Assembly: GCA_028820655.1 (NCBI GenBank)
Contig: JAPPIK010000061.1
Span: forward strand, 1 to 64,000
DNA: 64,000 nt
From: Candidatus Poribacteria bacterium
Lineage (GTDB): Bacteria; Poribacteria; WGA-4E; JAJDTR01
Direction: 5' to 3'
The notes under the pieces are model-generated. The model was not told the DNA's origin and did not search any database. It saw only the letters and a list, made by a program, of their open reading frames with translations. Shown piece after piece: positions 37,044-46,196 of the stretch. The position numbers were made by a program, and so were the translations under genes. Position 1 is the stretch's first letter; every line of letters starts with the position of its first letter.

Positions 37044-37895
37044 ATGCGCACACCGACGTTCAGTCGCCTTCACTGCTCGATTCATATCTTGCTCAGTGCA
37101 TGGCTCACCTTATCGGGTTGCCAGCCCCCAGATGAAACTTCACAGCGGCAAGAGCAACTTAAACGCGAAGCGTTCAAACTCCGGATGGGAATGGGGTTGA
37201 CGCCGGAGGATGCGGAGGGGCATTTTCAACTTGGGAAAATCTACTACGATTTGGGTGAACACGATAAGGCAATTGAGGCATTCCAAACGGCGGTGAGTCT
37301 TGAAGACGAGAACGTGCAATCTCATAATCATCTCGGATTGGTGTACCTGAGGTTGCGGTTAAACGATGAGGCTGTTAATGCGTTTCGGGAGGCGATCCGG
37401 GTGGAACCCGACAATCCAGTCTACTACAACAATTTGGGGTACGTGTACGACAGCGAAGACGAATTTGAGGAGGCGGTGAAAGCCTATCGCATGGCAATTC
37501 AAATCGACCCGAAATTCCAAGACGCCTATTATAATTTAGCGTCAACTTATCACGCCCGGGGAGAATTTGAGGTCGCTATCGAGAATTACGAGAGGGTTAT
37601 CGGTCTAGATGAGAGCGACGCGGACGCACACGTCAGCTTGGGCGAAGCATTCCAAGATTCGGGACAATTGAATCAAGCGATTCGCACGTATGAAAAGGCG
37701 TTGTCGCTCGACTCTACCGATCCGGAGGTCTATTTCCGGCTAAGCCAGTTGTACCACGAAAAGGGGAATGCATCCAAGACCCAATCGAATTTGAATCTCT
37801 TTTTGGACAAGGCTGCCGGTTTGCCGCAATTCGAGGATAAGATTGAGAACGTCAAACGGTTAAAACGTGAATTAGCGGCTAAGCAACAACAATAA
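37044..37895 (+). CDS. TPR-repeat lipoprotein
   Basis: A 283-residue lipoprotein, probably a periplasmic scaffold. ATG 37044 gives a proper signal peptide (RLHCSIHILLSAWLTLSGC) with lipobox LSGC; the frame open from 36912 has no such start. From about residue 60 there are six tetratricopeptide repeats, each with the A-x-x-N-LG-x-x-Y and A-x-x-P pattern (e.g. NHLGLVYLRLRLNDEAVNAF, NNLGYVYDSEDEFEEAVKAY). The C-terminus ends in a basic coiled stretch. TPR lipoproteins near prepilin genes can be pilotins, but this is only a possibility here. Confidence 0.85.
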   Translation: MRTPTFSRLHCSIHILLSAWLTLSGCQPPDETSQRQEQLKREAFKLRMGMGLTPEDAEGHFQLGKIYYDLGEHDKAIEAFQTAVSLEDENVQSHNHLGLVYLRLRLNDEAVNAFREAIRVEPDNPVYYNNLGYVYDSEDEFEEAVKAYRMAIQIDPKFQDAYYNLASTYHARGEFEVAIENYERVIGLDESDADAHVSLGEAFQDSGQLNQAIRTYEKALSLDSTDPEVYFRLSQLYHEKGNASKTQSNLNLFLDKAAGLPQFEDKIENVKRLKRELAAKQQQ

Positions 37896-38090
37896 TCGGT
37901 TCAAGCGGCGGTTGCATGAATTGTAACAGTTCCTGATATTTGCCGCGCTCAGTATGAGTAATTCAAGGTTTACCAACACGGCGCAACAAGCCACGCCAAC
38001 CTAGCCTAATCGAACATTTCACGGTCCAGATTGATCTGAACGGAATGATATCACTTCAACGATTCCGTGTTGCACGTTAACCGACGGAAC

Positions 38091-39182
38091 TCAAGCGGCT
38101 TGTATCGCGCTCGCCACGCGATCTCCAAACTCCGACGTAGAAAGCACCGTTCCCTGTTTCACTGCGGCGGCAAGTTCCGCCGTAACATAGCCTTGTTCAA
38201 ACACATCGAATAGGCTGTCCCAAATTAGATCGGATTCCTCCTTTAGCCCGAGGCCTTTTTCAAGCATCAAGGCTGCGCTGCCGATCATGGAATAAGGATT
38301 GGCTTGTCCGGTGCCCGCAATATCCGGCGCTGCACCGTGCACGGGTTCCACGAATACTTTTTCAGGTCCGACGCAGGCCGACGGCATAAGACCGAGGGAT
38401 CCGACTATTCCACCTGCCTGATCGCTCAAGATGTCGCCATTCATGTTCCCGAGCAACATCACGCCGTTGAACTGCGTCGGATCGACGACAAGCTGGTACG
38501 CCGCATTGTCCACCAACATGTGCTGAAGCGGCACGTCCGGAAATGAGCGGGCTATCTCCTCCACTATCTCGCGCCAAAACCTTGACGTGGCAAGTATATT
38601 TGCTTTATCGATGTTGGTGAGAGGTAGGTTCCTAGCCTGCGCCTCTTCAAAGGCTGTAGTTGCAACTCGCCTGATCTGCTCCTCCGTGTAGACGCAGTCA
38701 TCTTGGGCAAACTGCATTCCCGTGTCCTTCCCCTCGCGTTTTTTGCCAAAGTAGACGTCCCCTGTGAGTTCTCGGATCATGAGAATGTCGATGCCCTCTC
38801 CCAAACGCTCTTCGCGCAGCGGGGAGAAGTCCGCCAAAGACGCAGGCAGTTTTGCAGGGCGATAATTGGCAAACGTGGTATAACGTTCGCGCATCTCCAA
38901 CACTGCCAACTCGGGCCTTTCCTCGGTAGGGATTCGGTTCATTTCTCTAACGGCAAGTCCAACGGGGCCCTTGATGATGGTATCCGCCTCGTCACAGATC
39001 TGCCGTGTCCGATCCGGACATGCCGATCCCTCGGTGAAGTACGCAGCGGCGCCAAATGCGCATTTTATGTATTCATATTCATGGTTGTATCGCATCGCTA
39101 TGGCATCAAGCACCTTGAGACCTTCTGCCATGATTTCGGGGCCGATTCCGTCGCCTTCCAATACTGCAATCGTCGCTTTCAT
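38091..39182 (-). CDS. leuB: 3-isopropylmalate dehydrogenase (LeuB-type)
   Basis: NAD-dependent beta-decarboxylating dehydrogenase, 363 residues, most like LeuB of leucine biosynthesis. Motifs include AVLEGDGIGPEIMAEGLKVL at the N-terminus, MIRELTGDVYFGKK, NIDKANILATSRFWREIV, the metal/substrate Asp pair in GNMNGDILSDQAGGIVGSLG, and EPVHGAAPDIAGTGQANP. Isocitrate dehydrogenase and tartrate/malate-type relatives share these features. The RELTGDVYFG loop favours isopropylmalate, but the distinction is not certain. It is read leftward, alone, between rightward genes. An A/T-rich TATAAT box lies on the minus strand near 39262. Confidence 0.85.
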   Translation of the reverse strand: MKATIAVLEGDGIGPEIMAEGLKVLDAIAMRYNHEYEYIKCAFGAAAYFTEGSACPDRTRQICDEADTIIKGPVGLAVREMNRIPTEERPELAVLEMRERYTTFANYRPAKLPASLADFSPLREERLGEGIDILMIRELTGDVYFGKKREGKDTGMQFAQDDCVYTEEQIRRVATTAFEEAQARNLPLTNIDKANILATSRFWREIVEEIARSFPDVPLQHMLVDNAAYQLVVDPTQFNGVMLLGNMNGDILSDQAGGIVGSLGLMPSACVGPEKVFVEPVHGAAPDIAGTGQANPYSMIGSAALMLEKGLGLKEESDLIWDSLFDVFEQGYVTAELAAAVKQGTVLSTSEFGDRVASAIQAA

Positions 39183-39728
39183 GTTTTTCGAGTTCCTCTG
39201 TGCTTCGTTACGAATTGTAATTCTCTATTCCAGTGACAGTGGAAAATGCCGTTCGAATATATTATATGCAATCTAGGAATTGCGCATTCCACATTCTCGC
39301 AGCCCTGGTCATTGAGCATCAAGCAGTGTGCCTGGGCGATGAGTATTGTATCAAAAATGGATAGGAAAAAACAGTGGTAAGTGTTTAGTGGCTAGTGGTC
39401 AGTGATTAGTAACACGCCTAGAGCCATAGGATGGGCAATGAATGGATCTCTATCGCCGCCGCTATCCACTCAGTTGATCGTTTCTTATTCAGTCACTTCA
39501 TCTATTAGCCTAGTTAATCGTTAGCTGCACGCGTGATTGTACTACCCGATGACACGCTGGCAATGGGTAGTGGTACTTTGTGGTCGCTGTCGATTTTTAT
39601 TCTTAACCTTTCGGAAAAGTGCTATAATTTTTGGGGCCTAATTTGCCAGCGCGGGCAATGGGAGATACAAATAGCTCCATCGTCGTTACGAGGTTATTAA
39701 GGGTTTTACATTCTTAAGGGAGAGATTG
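39183..39728. other. intergenic region between leuB and the isomerase gene
   Basis: Divergent 545-bp spacer. It holds a leftward TATAAT-type box near 39262 for leuB, a degenerate heptamer repeat (39372-39413), and a rightward TATAAT box (39623-39628) with no good -35 at the normal distance. No gene is seen. Confidence 0.45.
39372..39413. repeat. degenerate heptamer tandem repeat
   Basis: Six consecutive 7-base units, CAGTGGT-AAGTGTT-TAGTGGC-TAGTGGT-CAGTGAT-TAGTAAC in order, with the core AGTG conserved in five of six units (the last has AGTA). It resembles the short tandemly repeated heptamers known from cyanobacterial intergenic DNA. Confidence 0.65.
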
Positions 39729-40619
39729 ATGGCTAAGGAAAACGGGAAGAACGATGATTCAAATAAAATCAAGCGACCGATTATTCGGCACATGGCTACG
39801 CTTTGGACGTTGACCGACTATGGCGGAAAAAAGGGCGAATGGTCGATTGAAAAGAAAATAAAACGCATTAAGAAGGCGGGATTTGATGGATTCTGCGGAC
39901 GGGTGCCGGACATTACCGCCGAGCACGTGGAAAAATACGGGCTTCTCTTCGCCGCCACCGTGGACATCGGAACCGTAATGGAGATTCATCCTAAACTCAG
40001 GGCGATTAAGGAGGCAAACGCGCGATGCGTGAATGTGCAGTTACTCGACCATGATACTCCGGCTGATCGTGCACTGTCCACCGCACGGCGGGTGATGGAA
40101 GCTGCGGACAAGCTGGAGATGGATGTCGCCATAGAAGTGCATCGCGACACATGTACCGAGACTCCGGAGAAGGCCTATGCATTGGCGGAAGGGTTTGAGA
40201 ACGCGGAGAAACGCTTACTGAAAATGACGTGGGATTTCTCGCATCCGGCAGTCATCAAGCATCTTTCGCCTCCTTACTGGGATCGCTTGGCGGAGCGGAC
40301 GGACCTAATTCAGTATGCTCAGCAGTTCCATTTTCGACCGTTTAACGGCCATCATTGCCAAGTGCCCGCGCTTGGGCGGGGTGGGAAGTTCACGCCAGAA
40401 TTTCTGGATTGGCTGGAATTTGCCGAACAGGTTATTACGTGTTGGTTACAGGCGGCTGAGCCGGGCAGGGAGATGTTTGTCTGTCCGGAACAAGGGTCTG
40501 GGGGGTATTTCTTGTCTGTTTTCGGAGACCGCTGGAAGGATGTGCAGGCGATTCGGGATGAGGTAGATCGGGTTTGGCGCAAACAGTTAAAAGCGTGGAC
40601 ACCGCCAGCCGTTGAATGA
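39729..40619 (+). CDS. sugar phosphate isomerase/epimerase family protein
   Basis: TIM-barrel protein of the xylose isomerase-like (AP endonuclease 2) superfamily, 296 residues. ATG 39729 follows a GGGAGAG box. Visible family features are the N-terminal strand with FDGFCGRVPDI, DVAIEVHRDTCTETPEKAY (metal-ligand Glu and His), MTWDFSHPAVIKHL (Asp-x-x-His) and the C-terminal VCPEQGSG with a late Glu. Such proteins isomerise or dehydrate sugars and inositols using a divalent metal. The substrate cannot be inferred. It starts the catabolic run that continues with dehydrogenases and BKACE. Confidence 0.8.
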   Translation: MAKENGKNDDSNKIKRPIIRHMATLWTLTDYGGKKGEWSIEKKIKRIKKAGFDGFCGRVPDITAEHVEKYGLLFAATVDIGTVMEIHPKLRAIKEANARCVNVQLLDHDTPADRALSTARRVMEAADKLEMDVAIEVHRDTCTETPEKAYALAEGFENAEKRLLKMTWDFSHPAVIKHLSPPYWDRLAERTDLIQYAQQFHFRPFNGHHCQVPALGRGGKFTPEFLDWLEFAEQVITCWLQAAEPGREMFVCPEQGSGGYFLSVFGDRWKDVQAIRDEVDRVWRKQLKAWTPPAVE

Positions 40620-40741
40620 CACATCAGGCACTAAGCTACCGAAAGATGAACCGCACTGGGCTATTTGAGGTTGTTGGTGAACACCAATCTTGAAAAGCAT
40701 CAACCGTTTCGGCATAGGGAGAAATGGGGAGAACGACCGCC

Positions 40742-41860
40742 ATGAAAATGAAAGCCGCCGTATTGCACTCGACCCCTGGTACGCTTACAGTGGAAGATCT
40801 CGAAATTGCCGATCCGGGTCCGGGTGAGGTCCGCGTGAAAATTGTCGCCAGCGGGCTCTGCCACACGGACTGGGAAACCATGCACGGCTTCCAACCGGTG
40901 AATCTGCCTGCCGTGATTGGTCACGAAGGGGCGGGAGTCGTCGAATCCGTTGGTGCGGGGGTCACGCGGGTGAGAGTCGGAGACCACGTGGCGTGTTCAT
41001 GGAGCCCAAATTGTGGTCACTGCTTTTACTGTGATCACGGTCAACCTATCCTGTGCGAGGTGGCGAAGTCCTCCAACGGCAAAGGCGTACTGTTCGACGG
41101 GACAACACGTATGTCACTTGACGGTGAGCCGGTCTATTACTACAGCCTTGTGTCGTCGCATGCGGAGTATAACGTTATCCCGGAGCAAGCAGCGGTGCCG
41201 CTGCGGAAGGATTTTCCTTTGGATCGTGCGGCGTTGCTTGGGTACGCCGTTATGACAGGGTACGGGGGTGCCGTCCATGCCGCTCGGATTAAGCCGGAGA
41301 CCAGCGTCGTGGTGAGCGGTTGCGGTGCAGTGGGACTTAGTGCCGTGCAGGGCGCTCGAATCTCCGGCGCATCAGTCATAGTGGGCGTAGATGTCAATCC
41401 CCTAAAATTGGAATGGGCGCGGAAATTTGGCGCGACGCATGTTGTGGACGCTACGAAAGATGATCCCGTCGCATTTGTGCAGGAGCTTACCGAGGGACGC
41501 GGCGCCGATTACGCGATCGAAGCCGCAGGTCAAAACATCTCGATCCGACAGACGCTAGAAGCCTCACGCCCGGGAGCGAGGATTGTCCTACTAGGCAAAA
41601 CGCCGTTTGGGGAAGAGGTCACGTTGCCGTTCCACATCTTGATGGGTGAACGAGAAATCGTGCGTACGTCTTACGGCATGAGCCGCCCTCGAGTGGACTT
41701 TCCGCGCTTGGCAAACCTGTACATGGATGGACGGTTGCTACTCGACGAGATGATCAGTATGCGTCTTCCGTTGTCCGATATCAACACCGGTTTCGATGCG
41801 TTGGAGAAGGGCAATGTGGCACGGTCGCTCGTTGTATCTGATTCTTCCGGGTTAGTTTAG
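40742..41860 (+). CDS. class III-type zinc-dependent alcohol dehydrogenase
   Basis: Medium-chain zinc alcohol dehydrogenase, 372 residues from ATG 40742; ATG 40748 is an alternative. It has the catalytic zinc residues in ASGLCHTDWETMHG and IGHEGAGVVESVGAGV, the four structural-zinc cysteines in NCGHCFYCDHGQPILC and the NAD-binding VVSGCGAVGLSAVQGA. The insert and cysteine pattern are those of class III (formaldehyde/S-hydroxymethyl) or benzyl alcohol dehydrogenases. It is followed 33 bases later by an SDR gene, so a joint alcohol/aldehyde or sugar oxidation pathway is likely. Confidence 0.88.
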   Translation: MKMKAAVLHSTPGTLTVEDLEIADPGPGEVRVKIVASGLCHTDWETMHGFQPVNLPAVIGHEGAGVVESVGAGVTRVRVGDHVACSWSPNCGHCFYCDHGQPILCEVAKSSNGKGVLFDGTTRMSLDGEPVYYYSLVSSHAEYNVIPEQAAVPLRKDFPLDRAALLGYAVMTGYGGAVHAARIKPETSVVVSGCGAVGLSAVQGARISGASVIVGVDVNPLKLEWARKFGATHVVDATKDDPVAFVQELTEGRGADYAIEAAGQNISIRQTLEASRPGARIVLLGKTPFGEEVTLPFHILMGEREIVRTSYGMSRPRVDFPRLANLYMDGRLLLDEMISMRLPLSDINTGFDALEKGNVARSLVVSDSSGLV

Positions 41861-41893
41861 AGCGAACGAAATATGAAAACGGAGAGGAAGACC

Positions 41894-42745
41894 ATGAAAC
41901 TGGAAGGAAAGGTAGCTATCGTAAGCGCCGCGGGACGCGGGATTGGCCGCGCCATCGCCCTGTGCCTCGCCGAAGAAGGTGCCGATGTCGTCGTGAGTTC
42001 ATTCCGTGAAGAAACAACCAACAGCACCGCCGACGCTGTCCGGGCGATTGGTCGCAAAGCTGTTGCCATGCCGGGTGACATTACGACAGCGGATATGATC
42101 GTGCGCGTTGTTCAAGAAACCCTCGACGCCTGCGGCAAGATTGACATCCTTGTCAACAACGTGGGCGGGGGACGTGCGACGCCGAAGGAGGTTGGCACGG
42201 GCCCCCTCGCACAAGTTGAGGCGATGTGGGATGGCACGTATGAACAGAATCTCAGGGCATCCGTGTTGATGTGCGAAGCCGTCGTGCCGCATTTCATAGA
42301 GCAGAACAGTGGCAAAATCGTGAACGTTTCGTCGATTGCCGGTCGTTTTACCCCATCCGCGAAAAACATGGAACGATTCGTCCCGCCCGCCTACTGTGCA
42401 GTGAAGGCGGGTTTGATTAGCTACACTCAAACACTTGCGGAGCGGCTGGGACCGCATAATATTAACGTGAATTGTGTTTGTCCGGGTATCGTATATACCG
42501 ATGCGTGGAAAGGTATATCCAAGCGGATGGTCGAGGACATTCCAGAGTTTCAAGGTCAGGATTCCAGAGTATGGTTCGTTGGTATTGCCCACGGTAAATA
42601 CCCCGATATGTTCCATTCGACTCCAATTCGAAGAGAGCAGACGGCAGAAGATCTCGGACGCGCCGTCGCGTTTTTGGTCTCCGAGGATGCGATGAACATC
42701 ACAGGTCAAACTTTAAATGTTGACGGCGGAATGGTCAAAAACTAA
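41894..42745 (+). CDS. SDR family oxidoreductase
   Basis: Classical short-chain dehydrogenase, 283 residues from ATG 41894, which follows GGAGAGGAAG; the frame from 41873 adds seven residues across that box. NAD(P)-binding AAGRGIGRAIALCLAEEG, NNVGGG, catalytic Ser in IVNVSSIAGR and the Tyr-x3-Lys pair in PPAYCAVKAGLISY are present. The C-terminal Asn-Val-Asp-Gly-Gly (TLNVDGGMVKN) is typical. A loop of about 40 residues before the C-terminus (RVWFVGIAHGKYPDMFHS) is longer than usual. It sits between the alcohol dehydrogenase and the BKACE gene. Confidence 0.9.
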   Translation: MKLEGKVAIVSAAGRGIGRAIALCLAEEGADVVVSSFREETTNSTADAVRAIGRKAVAMPGDITTADMIVRVVQETLDACGKIDILVNNVGGGRATPKEVGTGPLAQVEAMWDGTYEQNLRASVLMCEAVVPHFIEQNSGKIVNVSSIAGRFTPSAKNMERFVPPAYCAVKAGLISYTQTLAERLGPHNINVNCVCPGIVYTDAWKGISKRMVEDIPEFQGQDSRVWFVGIAHGKYPDMFHSTPIRREQTAEDLGRAVAFLVSEDAMNITGQTLNVDGGMVKN

Positions 42746-42875
42746 GAGGAAAGATTGTAAGGGTGGAAGAAGTGAATGACGGAAGGTTGGGGTGCTTTTT
42801 ACTTATCATCAGCGGCTTGATGGATGGCTAGGTCGAATTCGGTCATCTTTGCGATTTGATTGGAAGCAGAAGATC

Positions 42876-43703
42876 ATGGAGAAGACAATCATATCGGTAG
42901 CAGTGTGCGGTTCGGGCCCCATGAAGGACAAGAATCCCGCCGTGCCGTACACGCCAAAGGAGATTGCGGAGGCAGCCATTGAATGCTGCAAAGCCGGGGC
43001 GGCGATTACGCACATCCATGTTCGCGACCCCGAGACCGGTATCGTCTGCTCAAGGATTGAACTCTTCAAAGAGGTGGTTGATCGGATTCGTGACGGCTGC
43101 GACATTGCAATCAACTTGACAACGAGCGGAGGAAACATACCGGGGATAAACATCATTGAAGAACGTCTTGAGCCGGTGACTTTAGAACCCGAACTCTGCT
43201 CACTTGATGTAGGATCTATGAACTTTGGGGATGGCGTGTTTCTCAACCCGCCCGAGTGGGGCCGCGCCGCCGCAAAGCGGATGCGGGAATACGGTGTCAA
43301 ACCCGAAATCGAGGTGTTTGATATGGGGCACATGGCGCAAGCGCACCAGTTGATTGGCGAGGGATCGTTTGACGAACCATTATTCATTCAACTGTGCATG
43401 GGCGCGGGGTGGGGGATTGAAGCCACGCCGGAACATCTCGTAGCTATGGCAAATCAGTTGCCGCCCGGTGCGCAATGGTCAGTCTTGGGAGTTGGACGGA
43501 CGCAGTTGCCAATGATTACGATGGGCATTCTTTTGGGAGGTCACATCCGCGTCGGGTTTGAGGATAACATCTATCTGCGCCGCGGGGTACTGCTCAAAAG
43601 CAACGCCGAAATGGTCGAAGTCGCCGTGGACCTAGTCGAGCAGTTGCAGCATAAGGTCGCGACTCCTGACGAGGCGCGTCAAATTCTAGGTCTCTCTCGC
43701 TAG
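42876..43703 (+). CDS. 3-keto-5-aminohexanoate cleavage enzyme family (BKACE)
   Basis: Beta-keto acid cleavage enzyme of the DUF849 family, which splits a beta-keto acid with acetyl-CoA to acetoacetate and a CoA ester. The start at ATG 42876 gives 275 residues, a normal size. Hallmarks are the N-terminal VAVCGSGPM, the zinc ligands in [29 protein letters not shown] and the late strand [16 protein letters not shown] with the catalytic-region Arg and Glu. Lysine fermentation Kce is the best known member, but most members act on other beta-keto acids such as dehydrocarnitine. The neighbouring dehydrogenases could make the substrate. Confidence 0.9.
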   Translation: MEKTIISVAVCGSGPMKDKNPAVPYTPKEIAEAAIECCKAGAAITHIHVRDPETGIVCSRIELFKEVVDRIRDGCDIAINLTTSGGNIPGINIIEERLEPVTLEPELCSLDVGSMNFGDGVFLNPPEWGRAAAKRMREYGVKPEIEVFDMGHMAQAHQLIGEGSFDEPLFIQLCMGAGWGIEATPEHLVAMANQLPPGAQWSVLGVGRTQLPMITMGILLGGHIRVGFEDNIYLRRGVLLKSNAEMVEVAVDLVEQLQHKVATPDEARQILGLSR

Positions 43704-43782
43704 GCAGCTGATGAATCGAAGGTATCCTGAAACCTATCCACGAAAAATATGAAGTAAAACGCTTACAGATTCGAGGGACGAC

Positions 43783-44736
43783 ATGGTTACTTTAGGCAAC
43801 GAAGATTATAGCTATGAAACATCCGGCAAGGATTGGGGAGATCTGCCGGATAATTGGACTTATAAAGAAGCGACAGCCGTCGCCGTGGACGAAAAAGACA
43901 ATTCCTACGTATTCAATCGCGGCACGCACCCGATGGTTGTATTAGATTCGGAAGGTAACGTCCTTCGGACGTGGGGCGACGGAGTATTCGTAACTCCGCA
44001 CGGTGTAACAATTGGGCCCGATGGAATGGTCTACTGTGTTGACAACGGCGACCACACGGTTCGAAAGTTTACCCCCGAGGGAAAACTGTTGTTGACCCTG
44101 GGTGACGCGAACTCTCCATCGCCCGCGATGAGCGGCATACCGTTTAACTTGCCGACGCACAGCGCCGTTGACCCACGCGACGGAGGGTTGTACGTCACCG
44201 ACGGTTATGCGAATGCTCGGGTGCACAAATTTTCGCCTGATGGCAGACACCAGTTCTCGTGGGGAGAGTCCGGGACCGGACCGGGTCAATTCAACATTGT
44301 TCACAACATCGCCGTAGATAAGGACGGGTGGGTCTACATCGCGGATCGAGAGAACCACCGTATACAGGTGTTCGACCCGAACGGTAAGTACGAAACTCAA
44401 TGGGTGAATTTGTCGCGCGCGGCGTGTATTTGTTTCGACATGAAGGATGAACCGTTGATTTACGTCGGAGAATACTTCTGCGGCATCAACAGCAACCGTA
44501 TCGGTACTAACCTAGGTCCGCGTGTGACCATAATGGACCTCAAAGGGAATATACTGGCACAGTTGAGCGACCAAACTTATGGCGATGAGCCCGGTCGATT
44601 CTATTCGCCTCATGGAATCGCAGTTGATTCGAAGGGTGACATCTACGTGGCTGAGGTTTCTTGGAGCGATTACGGAAGTCAAATGGATCCGCCGCGCGAA
44701 CTTCGGTCGTTGCAGAAACTCGTCAAGAAGAGTTGA
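43783..44736 (+). CDS. NHL-repeat beta-propeller (peptidyl-hydroxyglycine lyase-like)
   Basis: A 317-residue six-bladed propeller with NHL repeats, recognised from blades of the kind HGVTIGPDGMVYCVDNGDHT, HSAVDPRDGGLYVTDGYANA, HNIAVDKDGWVYIADRENHR and HGIAVDSKGDIYVAEVSWSD. This arrangement matches the family annotated as peptidyl-alpha-hydroxyglycine alpha-amidating lyase-like. In such bacteria it more likely binds sugars or small acids. No signal peptide is present, so it is probably cytoplasmic. It lies 79 bases after the BKACE gene in the catabolic run. The catalytic metal residues of the animal enzyme were not checked. Confidence 0.8.
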   Translation: MVTLGNEDYSYETSGKDWGDLPDNWTYKEATAVAVDEKDNSYVFNRGTHPMVVLDSEGNVLRTWGDGVFVTPHGVTIGPDGMVYCVDNGDHTVRKFTPEGKLLLTLGDANSPSPAMSGIPFNLPTHSAVDPRDGGLYVTDGYANARVHKFSPDGRHQFSWGESGTGPGQFNIVHNIAVDKDGWVYIADRENHRIQVFDPNGKYETQWVNLSRAACICFDMKDEPLIYVGEYFCGINSNRIGTNLGPRVTIMDLKGNILAQLSDQTYGDEPGRFYSPHGIAVDSKGDIYVAEVSWSDYGSQMDPPRELRSLQKLVKKS

Positions 44737-44843
44737 CGTCGTAGTATAATTGTAGATATGCCGATTGCTAGCCCGCGAATCACGGATTGCCGAGATGCAC
44801 CTGTAGCCGGAGTCAAGTAATACACCATTAGGAGAGTGACCAC

Positions 44844-46052
44844 ATGACGGCATGGGTTCGAGAATATCGCAAGGAAGACGAAGATCGAGCCAGGATGATT
44901 TGGTCTGTAGCCTTCCGAGGCGGCGAATCGTATCCACCCGAGAGGACAATTCCTTTGGCGGATGAGGAGACGTTTGTAGCTATAGCGAACGGACGAGTGG
45001 CTGGCGCATACAGGATCCTTTCCACGACAGCCACCTGCCGCGGACGGCTCCTCAACTGCGGCGGAATAAGCGCGGTTGCCGTTGCCCCGGAGGATCGGAA
45101 ACGCCACGTGGGAAGCGAAATGATGACGCATGCCGTAAAGCACATGCACGAAACCGGCCAGCACATCACCAATCTGCGTGCCGCACATGAAGTGTTCTAT
45201 CGGAGATACGGCTGGGAGAGCTGTGGACGAGATTATCGCATCTCCTGCCCGGTCGCCCGTTTTCCTCGCCTCGACTGTCCGCTACCCGTGCGTCAGTGGG
45301 ACGTTGCCGAATCGGAAAAAGATATTACGCTGGCGCCCGAGGAGATGTGGCCTGAAGTGAATGCCGCTTATGAGAAATTCTCCTTCAAGTATTCGGGGAT
45401 GGCGATGCGGAAGAGTTTCCGATGGTCACGTATCAAGCAGGCACAGGGAAGCCCGGCACGCGTCTATGCAGTGGGTGATCCCGTGGAAGCATACATGGTT
45501 ATTCGGTTCACGCACAGTACTATCGGTATGGGAAGGGAAATGGATTTGGAAGCAATTGAGTTTGTGTGGTCAACGCCGGTGGGATATCGATCATTGCTTT
45601 CCACGTTTGCTGGTGTGGGCATAAACTTCACCACAATCAGTTGGCCCGAACCGTCGAATGGACCGTTTCTGTCATCGGAATGGTTCACGCGCGGCATGAC
45701 GACCAAATTAGCCAACCCGTCCTTATTCCGAATACTGGATGTACCGGGTGTTTTGAGAGGACTGTCGACGGAAGAATCGGGAACCTTCACCATGGTTGTT
45801 GACGATGAGATTCTCCCAGCCAACCGTGGTCCGTGGCGTGTGTGTTTCTCGCAGGACGGCGTTGAAGTTGAACCTACCGGCTCAGGTGACTTGAAGCTGG
45901 ACATCAGGCAGGTTTCCCAGGCAATTCTGGGCGAACCGAGCCTGACAGACCTCTTGGAACACGGATTTGTAAAGCCGCCGAGTGAGAAAACCGTGCAAGC
46001 TGCAACAACCCTTTTATCACCCAAGACGACCTATAGCTTAGAATATTTCTGA
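44844..46052 (+). CDS. Eis-like GNAT family N-acetyltransferase
   Basis: A 402-residue acetyltransferase of the Eis type, with an N-terminal GNAT domain (NCGGISAVAVAPEDRKRHVG as the acetyl-CoA loop, then EMMTHAVKHMHE and HEVFYRRYGWESCG), a second GNAT-like domain and a C-terminal SCP2-like domain ending PKTTYSLEYF; the free carboxyl end after a terminal Phe is a catalytic feature of Eis. Eis proteins acetylate amines on aminoglycosides and other polyamines. The natural substrate is unknown here. GGAGAG precedes ATG 44844. It follows the NHL gene by 107 bases. Confidence 0.85.
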   Translation: MTAWVREYRKEDEDRARMIWSVAFRGGESYPPERTIPLADEETFVAIANGRVAGAYRILSTTATCRGRLLNCGGISAVAVAPEDRKRHVGSEMMTHAVKHMHETGQHITNLRAAHEVFYRRYGWESCGRDYRISCPVARFPRLDCPLPVRQWDVAESEKDITLAPEEMWPEVNAAYEKFSFKYSGMAMRKSFRWSRIKQAQGSPARVYAVGDPVEAYMVIRFTHSTIGMGREMDLEAIEFVWSTPVGYRSLLSTFAGVGINFTTISWPEPSNGPFLSSEWFTRGMTTKLANPSLFRILDVPGVLRGLSTEESGTFTMVVDDEILPANRGPWRVCFSQDGVEVEPTGSGDLKLDIRQVSQAILGEPSLTDLLEHGFVKPPSEKTVQAATTLLSPKTTYSLEYF

Positions 46053-46196
46053 GAGATTCCGTGTTACTCGAAGCAACAATATTAAATGAAAAACGGCGGA
46101 AAACTTTCGCGTCAAGCGATTGATGTAATTTCTGCATTGAATTGACAAACGACCGGGCTTTGAACTGCCAAATCGCCTATTTTATTGAGGAATAGC

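Noticed and set aside
44733-44750. TTGACG followed by TATAAT after the NHL gene
   Set aside because: The boxes are only 6 bases apart, so they cannot form one promoter; no -35 is present at the normal distance from the TATAAT.
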